DNA of 64,000 nucleotides from Cherax quadricarinatus. Lineage: Eukaryota; Arthropoda; Malacostraca; Decapoda; Parastacidae. A program made the position numbers and the translations under genes. Location: NCBI RefSeq assembly GCF_038502225.1, contig NW_027195541.1:105551-169550 (forward strand), written 5' to 3'. Under the pieces are notes generated by a model, which saw only the letters and a program-made list of their open reading frames with translations, was not told the DNA's origin and ran no database searches. Shown piece by piece: positions 56,833 through 64,000 of the stretch (position 1 is the stretch's first letter; every line of letters starts with the position of its first letter).

Positions 56833-57764
56833 ATATACAAAAAATCGGAAAATAATTATTCTTAACAGGAAAGAGTCCCAAAAACTGGTAATATTTCAAA
56901 TACAACCATATTTCTATACGATATTTCTAAAGCTAATAATTATAATTACGTTTTAAGCAATGATGTTATAGGTTGTATATTATATCTTTTGTAATGAATT
57001 TTCTGTCATTTTTTATTGTTTCTTTCTTTTCGGTAATTAATGAAAAATCATAATTTAGAAATGTTGCAGAATGGAAGGTGTTTCTTTTATGGGCAGGAAG
57101 AAGCTCAGAGGCGACTCACTGTTGCTTCAGAAGGTATAAAGGAACGTTCACTGACGTCTGCTAAATTTCATTATTATTTTTACTATATTTAACATTTTCA
57201 CTGTTACATCTCTTAAACTCTTTGAACAAATAAATAACTAGAACAGAAAGTAACACTTTTAGCATACAAACAGAGGTACAAAAAATACAGGTAAGAGCAG
57301 CATGCCAAAGCCACTTATATGCATAGCATTACGGGCTGGCTTAAAATTAACTTAAGATTAACTAAGCAATGATGAAATCAGTGATAAGACATTATTGTAA
57401 ACAGATAACTATAAAATACAAATGAGTATTACAAAGACAGGTCATATGGTTGCATGCATTGCTGTTCATTCAGTAGAATGGAGTATTCTGTTAGGTAGTG
57501 TATTTAAAAAAAATAAAGTTAGGTTTAACATTTGTAGACATATTAGAATAAGACATATACAGCTAGTTATACAGAGATACATATTGCCACAGAGATGTTA
57601 TGATAACGTTTTATTTGTTGTGTTCTCTGGTCTTCAATAAAGAAAAATCTTCAGTTCCTACAAGGATTACTTTAGGAAACACTTCTTTCATAGGACAACT
57701 GAAAATGCCGCTACTCTCACTCTTTCTCTCCCCCCCCCCAAAAAAAAAAATAGATTAGTACTCT
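56833..57764. other. AT-rich sequence, no gene seen
   Basis: No repeat family or supported coding frame recognised. Ends in a C-run/A-run at 57730-57750 just before an RTE-like copy. Confidence 0.55.
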
Positions 57765-59290
57765 AATAATTAGAGGTATAGGGAACATAGAGGTAATATT
57801 TTGAGGCATTGTTAAATGTTGATGAATATAAACTATGATTTCATCAAAAGAAGAGAGGAATAACATCTTGTAGGAGTGAGGAAGAACCAGTTCTAAGTTT
57901 ACAGGAAGTTCGTGAGGCAGTGTGTAGAATGAAATGGAGTAAAACAGCTGATTGATGGGAAAAATAGAAATGTTAAAATCTGGGGGGGATATCGTTATGT
58001 AGTGGTTAGTGCTTTTATTTAAAAACTGTATGGAACATGGTAAGGTACTTATGGACTGACAGAGAGCATGCATAGTTCCTTTGCATAAAGGCAAAGAGGA
58101 TAAAATAGTTTGTAAATTGCAATTATTATTCAAAGAAATAAAAATAAGATGGAGTAGGATATCAGATAAACAAGGAGGCTTTAGGAAGGGTAGGGGGTGT
58201 GTGGACCAAGTATTTACAGTGAAACATATAGGTGAACAGTATTTGTATAAGGGTAAAGTGGTTTTTCTGGCATTTATGGATTTGGAAATGGCATATGGAT
58301 AGGGGAGCAATGTGTCAGTTTTTGCAAATATATGGAATAGGAATTAGGTTACTGAAAGCAGTGAAGTTTTCACGAGGATAGTGAGGCTCACGTTAGAGTA
58401 TGTAGGAGAGTGGGAGATTATCTCCCAGTAAAAGTAAGCCTTAGTCATGGATGTGTGATGTCACCATTGTTGTTCAATATATGTATAGATGGAGCTGTAA
58501 GAGAAGTGAATGCTCGGGTGCTGGCAATAGATGTGGGGTTAAAAAGATAAAGAAATTAACAGAAAGTGGGAGTTGTCACAGTTGCACTTTGTTGATGACA
58601 CTGTGCTTTTGGGAGATTCTGATGAGAAGTTGTAGAGATTGGTGGATGAGTTTGATAGGGTATGTAAAAAAAGGAAATTAAAAGTGAAAGAGAAAGTTGA
58701 TGAGCATAACAAAAATTTTAGTAATGAAAGACTGGATATCAGGTTGGAGGGAGTGTGGAGGAGGTGAATGTGTTCTGATAATTGGGAATGGAAGTGTCAG
58801 CAGATGGATCTATGAAAGATGAGGTGAATCATAGATTTGATGAGGGGAAAAAAGGTAAGTTGTGCACTGAGGAATCTGTGGAGACAAAGACCATTATTTA
58901 TGGAAGCAAAGAGGGGAATTTATAAGAGTATAGTAATACCAACGCTTTTATATGGGTGTGAAGCATAATTGATGAATGTTAGAACAAGGAGAAGGCTGGA
59001 GGCAGTTGAGATGCCATGTCTGAGGTAGTGTGCGGTGTGAATATAAAGCAGAGAATCCTTAGTTTGGAAATTAAGAGGATGTGTGGGGTTACCAAAACAA
59101 TTATCCAGAGGGCTGAGGAGAGGTTGTTGAGGTGGTTCGGATATGTAGAGAGGATGGAACAAAATAGTGACTTGGAGAGCATATAAATATGTACTGAAGG
59201 GAAGGTGTGGTAGGGGTTGGACTAAGAGAGGTTGGATGGAGGGTGTAAAGGAGGTTTTGTGTGCTAGTGGCTTGGACTTCCAGCAAAACC
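57765..59290 (+). mobile_element. RTE-like LINE, diverged copy
   Basis: Plus strand, starting in the region before the reverse transcriptase (AGGCATTGTTAAATGTTGAT) and running through KQGGFRKGRGCVDQVFTVKH and FLAFMDLEMAYG (58160-58302), a GDSDEKL-like block near 58615, VCKKRKLKVK, and the HVERMEQN-like region near 59150. Ends at GCTTGGACTTCCAGCA, where another LINE begins. Frameshifts and stops throughout. Confidence 0.88.
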
Positions 59291-59565
59291 AGGCATCGTG
59301 TTGGATCAGGGTCTGATCAACCAGGCTGATACTGCTGGCCATACACATGCTGACGTACGAGCCACAGCCTGGCTGATCAGGTACTGACTTTAGATGCCTG
59401 TCCAGTGCCTTTTTGAAAACAGCCAGGGGTCTATTGGTAATCCCCCCTTATGTATGCTGGGAGGCAGTTGAACAGTCTTGGGCCCCTGATACTTATTTAG
59501 TTGGCTCTCAGTGTACTCGTGTCTGCCCTGCTTTCATTCCCCCAGTGATCTTCAGTATTTCACAT
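59291..59565 (-). mobile_element. LINE C-terminal fragment, separate family
   Basis: Minus strand. An open stretch reads LFNCLPAYIRG, a KKALDRHLKSVPDQPGCGSY block and MASSISLVDQTLIQHDAW, the C-terminal end of a decapod LINE family different from those above. Joined directly to the 3'-truncated RTE-like copy on the other strand. Confidence 0.7.
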
Positions 59566-60385
59566 AGTAAGAATCGAAAAATATTATTTGGATGAAATCA
59601 GACGATAAACAACAACAGCAACAACAAAACTATGTCCCTTCAGCTTTCTTTCTGTTTCAGTGTTCGAGTTGGCACGTTCCTAATTTCCAGATCCTTGCCC
59701 ATGGGTCACGTTCCTAATTTCCAGATCCTTGCCCATGGGTCGAGAGGAGAATGGTGCTGAAAATGGGTGGGGAGGGGAGAGTTGAGGATGGGTTTCTTGC
59801 ACTGAATGGGGACAGAATGGCAGACATTGGTTATAGGGGATGAGGTGGTTTGGAATGTAATGGGGAGAGAGGGTTTAGGGTAGAGTTGTGAGGAAGGTGT
59901 TTATACTGGTGAGGACTGTGGATGTAGAAAGGGAAGTCGGGTATGACTTGTTCCGGGTTGTGTTTAAATATAAAGGAGGCCATGGATAGATCTGCGTCTG
60001 TGAATGTGTTTACTCTATAAAAAATATTTTTATGGGGAAAATTGTGCAAAATCTTATTTTTAAACCTAAAACATAATATTTCCACTTATTTTTTACTTTT
60101 CCATGAATAATTATGGATTCTCAGAAAAATCCAATTTTATTTTTAAAATTACGATAGGTTTGGTGTGCATGGCTCACTAACAGAGGCTGAGGTTCGACTT
60201 CTGTCGATCTATTCTCTGGTACTTCTTCCTTTAGCAATTTTGTATTCTTTCCCATAGTTCTTGTCTTTTCAATGTTGTTCTATTTCTGAAGGTTGATGAT
60301 ACGTTTGTGACAATCTTAACCATAGTTTGACTGGGCATATTTCCCTCTTAATTACTTTCCTAAACTCTATATATTTGTATCTGGT
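59566..60385. other. No gene seen; one local duplication
   Basis: A 34-36 bp direct duplication (CACGTTCCTAATTTCCAGAT then CCTTGCCCATGGGT) occupies 59672-59741. The rest is G-rich then AT-rich, with no recognised element. Confidence 0.6.
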
Positions 60386-60761
60386 TTAATGTTGGTTTAA
60401 TGATTCATTTATACTCATATTTTTTCCTTGAAGCTCACAGTTCTTCAGCGACCCTCCACTCCTCCCACCTTTCTTTCCAGATTTCTGTCTATTATCAAGA
60501 GAGCCTTTGCTGCTCACCTTATCTACATCTCCCGGCTGCTCATGAATATTTCCCCACAGGTTTTGTTTATTCTTCTCTGACCTCTGTCCACTCACCTGCT
60601 GTTACTATTTCTTGCACCTTCCCTTCATCTCTTCTAGCTCCTTCGTCTGCTCCCTTCAGATCCTCTTCCAGTCTTTGTAACTTTGTCTCAGAAGGTGTAA
60701 CCCTTCTCTTCCATTCCATGCTTTCTGTAGATATATTCTGTAACTCTTCCTCCATTATCAA
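60386..60761 (-). pseudogene. Possible coiled-coil ORF fragment of a retroelement
   Basis: Two overlapping minus-strand frames (60761-60567 and 60595-60386) are rich in Glu, Lys and Arg with heptad-like spacing (EEELQNISTESMEWKRR, KLQRLEEDLKGADEG, then RSEKNKQNLWGNIHEQ). This resembles LINE ORF1 coiled coils, split by a frameshift near 60580. No reverse transcriptase is adjacent. Could be chance in CT-rich sequence. Confidence 0.3.
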
Positions 60762-61029
60762 AAGATACTAATACTTTCCATTCAACTTTTTTTCCATCTT
60801 GTATCTAAATCCAGCCTACATCAATTCAATCTCATTCCAGTCATGTAATGTTTCTTCCATCTCAGCTTCCTTTCCTTTTCCAGTTGGCTTATGAATTCCC
60901 ATCTCTCCTCTGTACAAGAATGTATGTGCGCATTTGTGACTCCTTCTTTCTGTTTCTTCATGTGCCAGAAGACAAATAAACTGGCAAAAGATCCAACACA
61001 ACATTATCATATTTCAACAAATTAAAAAT
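60762..61029. other. No gene seen
   Basis: AT-rich spacer before the CR1-type element; nothing recognised. Confidence 0.45.
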
Positions 61030-63165
61030 CTCATTAGAACATATGCTAAATCTATCGCTAAAGGATGAATTGAAGCACAAGGAAAATTATTTTCTTACAA
61101 TTAATAATGAAAATAAGATCCTTGGAAGCAATAGCATGAGTAGGTTCTCGGAAAAGCAGATTTGTAGGCAAATTACTAGAGTCAATTACAGCTGATAATA
61201 TAAGAAGCCGTGGTTGTTTAATATATTTATAGATGGGGTTGTAAGAGAAGTAAATGCGAGGGTCTTGGCAAGAGGCGTGGAGTTAAAAGATAAAGAATCA
61301 CACATAAAGTGGGAGTTGTCACAGTTGCTCTTTGCTGATGACACTGTGCTCTTGGGAGATTCTGAAGAGAAGTTGCAGAGATTGGTGGATGAATTTGGTA
61401 GGGTGTGCAAAAGAAGAAAATTAAAAGTGAATACAGGAAAGAGTAAGGTTATGAGGATAACAAAAAATATTAGGTGATGAAAGATTGGATATCAGATTGG
61501 AGGGAGAGAGTATGGAGGGAGTGAATGTATTCAGATATTTGGGAGTGGACGTGTCAGCGGATGGGTCTATGAAGGATGAGGTGAATCATAGAATTGATGA
61601 GGGGAAAAGGGTGAGTGGTGCACTTATGAGTCTGTGGAGACAAAGAACTTTGTCCTTGGAGGCAAAGAGGGGAATGTATGAGAGTATAGTTTTACCAACA
61701 CTCTTATATGGGTGTGAAGCATGGGTGATGAATGTTGCAGCGAGGAGAAGGCTGGAGGCAGTGGAGATGTCATGTCTGAGGGCAATGTGTGGTGTGAATA
61801 TAATGCAGAGAATTCGTAGTTTGTAAGTTAGGAGAAGGAGAGAGATTACCAAAACTGTTGTCCAGAGGGCTGAGGAAGGGTTGTTGAGGTGGTTCGGACA
61901 TGTAGAGAGAATGGAGCGAAACAGAATGACTTCAAGAGTGTATCAGTCTGTAGTGGAAGGAAGGCGGGGTAGGTGTCGGCCTAGGAAAGGTTGGAGGGAG
62001 GGGGTAAAGGAGGTTTTGTGTGCGAGGGGCTTGGACTTCCAGCAGGCGTGCGTGAGCGTGTTTGATAGGAGTGAATGGAGACGAATGGTTTTTATTACTT
62101 GACGTGCTGTTGGAGTGTGAGCAAAGTAACATTTATGAAGGGATTCAGGGAAACCGGCAGGCCGGACTTGAGTCCTGGAGATGGGAAGTACAGTGCCTGC
62201 ACTCTGAAGGAGGGGTGTTAATGTTGCAGTTTAAAAACTGTAGTGTAAAGCACCCTTCTGGCAAGACAGTGATGGAGTGAATGATGGTGAAAGTTTTTCT
62301 TTTTCGGGCCACCCTGCCTTGGTGGGAATCGGCCAGTGTGATAATAAAAAAAATATAAGAAGCCATCATGATAGGCATAATCTGATTAATGATACTCAAC
62401 ATGGTTTCACCAGGGGCCGTTCCTGCCTAACTAATTTATTAAGCTTTTGAGGCCGTTGATCAGGATAAAGAATTCGATATTGTTTATTTAGATTTTAGTA
62501 AGGCTTTTGATAGAGTATCACATCAGAGACTGTAGAAGAAAGTGGCAGCTCAGGCACTGGGGGATAAATGCTGTCATGGATCGAGTCATGGCTCACTAAT
62601 AGGAAGCAGAGAGTGTGCATAAATGGGGTTAAATCTGAGTAGGGATCTGTAACAAGTGGCGTTCCGCAGGGATCAGTTTTAGGTCCATTGTTGTTTATAA
62701 TATATATAAACGACCTTGACGAAAGAATTACTAGTGACATAAGCAAATTTGCTGATGACACGAAGATAGGTAGGATAATCGATTCAGACGTTGATGTCTC
62801 ACAACTTCAGGAGGATTTAGACAAACTCAGTTCGTGGTCAGAAAAGTGGCAGATGCAGTTCAATTTAGATAAATGTAAAGTTCTAAAGCTCGGAAATGTC
62901 CATAACCCTAGCACCTACCAGCTTAATAATATTGAACTTATCCGTATAGAATGCGAAAAAGATCTGGGAGTTATGGTAAGCAGCAACCTTAAACCAAGAC
63001 AGCAGTGCCTAAGCGTGCATAATAAGGCAAATAGATTGCTGGGATTTATATCAAGAAGTGTAAGCAACAGAAGTCCAGAGGTCATACTGCAGCTTTATAC
63101 ATCATTAGTAAGGCCTCACCTAGATTATGCAGCTCAGTTCTGGTCTCCATATTACAGAATGGACA
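61030..63165 (+). mobile_element. Classical CR1-type LINE interrupted by RTE and Penelope
   Basis: Left part 61030-61209 (SMSRFSEKQICRQITRV region), then after the RTE insertion 62365-63165: DTQHGFTRGRSCLTNLL, FDIVYLDFSKAFDRVSHQRL, SGVPQGSVLGPLLFIIYIND (across a frameshift near 62680), KFADDTKIGRII, SEKWQMQFNLDKCKVLKLGN, SLVRPHLDYAAQFWSPYYRM. Much closer to vertebrate-style CR1 than the abundant CR1-like family. Cut at 63165 by the Penelope-like element. Confidence 0.85.
61210..62352 (+). mobile_element. RTE-like LINE nested in CR1
   Basis: Flanked by an exact 12-bp target duplication, ATATAAGAAGCC (61198-61209 and 62353-62364). 5'-truncated in the palm domain (WLFNIFIDGVVREVNARVLA region), with LLFADDTVLLGDSEEKLQRL, one frameshift near 61475 and another near 61825, then the usual 3' UTR and a GTGATAATAAAAAAA tail. 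Sequence is close to the 8885 and 47345 copies, so it is a recent insertion. Confidence 0.95.
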
Positions 63166-63170
63166 TATAA
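62688..63170 (+). pseudogene. CR1-type reverse transcriptase, palm and thumb
   Basis: 160 codons: LFIIYINDLDERI, SKFADDTKIGRIIDSDVDVS with the catalytic FADD, SSWSEKWQMQFNLDKCKVLK, ECEKDLGVMVSSNLKP, RPHLDYAAQFWSPYYRMDI. The N-terminal half is out of frame upstream and the C-terminal end is removed by the Penelope insertion, so it encodes no working enzyme. Confidence 0.88.
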
Positions 63171-64000
63171 ACACAAATGCAGTATAATGTGATCCTTTAT
63201 TGACAACGTTTCACCCACACAGTGGGCTTTTTCAAGTCACACACGGATCTACCTGGGGTTGGAAGGTACGAGAGTATTTATAGTCATGTTCAGAATGTTG
63301 AGGTCAGGTGGAGAATGCTGCATCTGATGATCTACCGGGTGGGGTTATAGAGTCTTGGGTAGCTTGGCAGGGGTATTGGACAAGTTGTGAGTAGACCTTC
63401 TGCAGTGTTCTATGTTCTTATGTGGGATAGCGATGAAGAAGTTTCTTGGCGAGTGGTTCAGCTATGTTATAGAAGCCATTGTTCTGGTTGAAATTGTTGG
63501 TTGTAGAGATGAGCGATGATTCCAGGATTCTTCTGTATTGAATGTTGTCTTCTGTGGCTATAAGTCTTGAGTTTCTGTAGTTAATTAAATGGTTGTGTGA
63601 ATTGCGATGTTGTACACAGGCATTCCTTGTATCGTCAGTCCTGCTTGCATATTGGTGTTCTGAAATACGTGTTTGGAGGTCTCTTGATGTTTCGCCCACA
63701 TATAATTTGTTGCAGTCATTACAAGGGATTATGTATACCCCTGCAGAGGATGGAGGCTTGTCCTGTCTACTACTGGTGATGTCCTTGATGGTCGTGGTTG
63801 TGGAGGTAGATACTTGGAATGATGTTTTGGCAAAGATGTTGGAAACATGTTTGGCAATGGAGTTGGTTGGGAGGACTATGTATCTCTTCTCGGCAGTGTC
63901 TTCTCTGGGTGTGTTGAAGATGTTTAATGCCCGTGCACTCAGAATCTGCAGCAATGAGTTCCTTGAGGAAGAATGCACTATAATTGAACAAGTATTTTCT
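63166..64000 (-). mobile_element. Penelope-like element, 3' end
   Basis: Minus strand, continuing past the window edge. The coding end is a GIY-YIG endonuclease (63978-63418), followed by a ~170-bp 3' UTR and, at about 63240-63190, a hammerhead-like segment: stem CCCAC/GTGGG with loop TGT, then GTGAAACGTTGTC. The CTGATGA box is replaced by CTTGAAA-type sequence, so the motif is degenerate. The GIY-YIG domain separates Penelope-like elements from other retroelements. Inserted in a CR1-type LINE. Confidence 0.88.
63418..64000 (-). CDS. Penelope-like ORF, C-terminal GIY-YIG endonuclease (partial)
   Basis: The frame is open from the right edge of the window (no start seen; an apparent start at 63978 is a GTG) to the stop at about 63418. 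Domain landmarks: AGVYIIPCNDCNKLYVGETS gives the GVY and YVG pair and the Cys-X2-Cys of the Penelope-type domain; RDLQTRISEH supplies the catalytic Arg region. The C-terminal tail ends NIAEPLAKKLLHRYPT. The enzyme nicks target DNA to prime copying by the reverse transcriptase encoded upstream, outside the window. No stop or frameshift in the visible part. Confidence 0.88.
   Translation of the reverse strand, partial: ENTCSIIVHSSSRNSLLQILSARALNIFNTPREDTAEKRYIVLPTNSIAKHVSNIFAKTSFQVSTSTTTTIKDITSSRQDKPPSSAGVYIIPCNDCNKLYVGETSRDLQTRISEHQYASRTDDTRNACVQHRNSHNHLINYRNSRLIATEDNIQYRRILESSLISTTNNFNQNNGFYNIAEPLAKKLLHRYPT

Noticed and set aside
57422..57640. 72-codon plus frame
   Set aside because: AT-rich, no known motif, and no neighbouring exon signals beyond chance.

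Overview
The window looks like a repeat-dense intergenic and intronic stretch of a decapod crustacean genome (crayfish, lobster or shrimp type). That call rests on recognising LINE families typical of decapod assemblies and on one arthropod-type chemoreceptor gene; no species is claimed. There is no operon structure. Almost everything here is satellite DNA or retroelements, most of them broken.

Layout. 1-5393: satellite of 30-bp and 27-bp units. About 5806-6872: a tRNA-derived SINE on the minus strand whose interior has expanded into a 32-bp minisatellite. 6978-7150: a short foldback insertion. 7190-8560: a decayed ~28-bp tandem repeat. 8885-12255: a nearly full-length RTE-like LINE (minus). 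12262-15258: a CR1-like LINE (minus) split by a second LINE (12824-14336). 15770-21764: three copies, same orientation, of a LINE with a YADD catalytic box, the third broken by a hammerhead foldback. 21911-32022: three plus-strand copies of the CR1-like family, one holding two perfect foldback palindromes. 32657-32849 and 49540-50231: two exons of a gustatory-receptor-like seven-transmembrane gene, joined by a 16.7-kb intron. The intron holds an RTE relic, an LTR-like non-coding element with twelve TGACGTCA octamers, a young I-type LINE with a 1157-residue ORF, a LINE ORF1-only element, CR1-like and RTE fragments, and a 27/26-bp minisatellite. 50270-55390: a chain of CR1-like fragments joined by (AC)n. 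56585-63165: RTE and CR1 fragments. 63166-64000: the 3' end of a Penelope-like element with a GIY-YIG endonuclease.

How the parts relate. Insertions are nested, and several have target-site duplications readable by eye, so relative ages can be given: RTE inside a CR1-like element that was also cut by Penelope; a LINE inside a CR1-like LINE; foldbacks inside LINEs. The most interesting group is a family of four 173-199 bp foldback insertions (6978, 19541, 28945, 29235) whose arms carry the GAAAC side of a hammerhead-ribozyme core. One also carries a canonical CTGATGA box, which links them to Penelope-like elements such as the one at the right edge. Also notable: the CR1-like family ends in tandem AG/GTGAGTAC, a consensus 5' splice site, and one such tail lies 62 bp beyond a receptor exon on the same strand.
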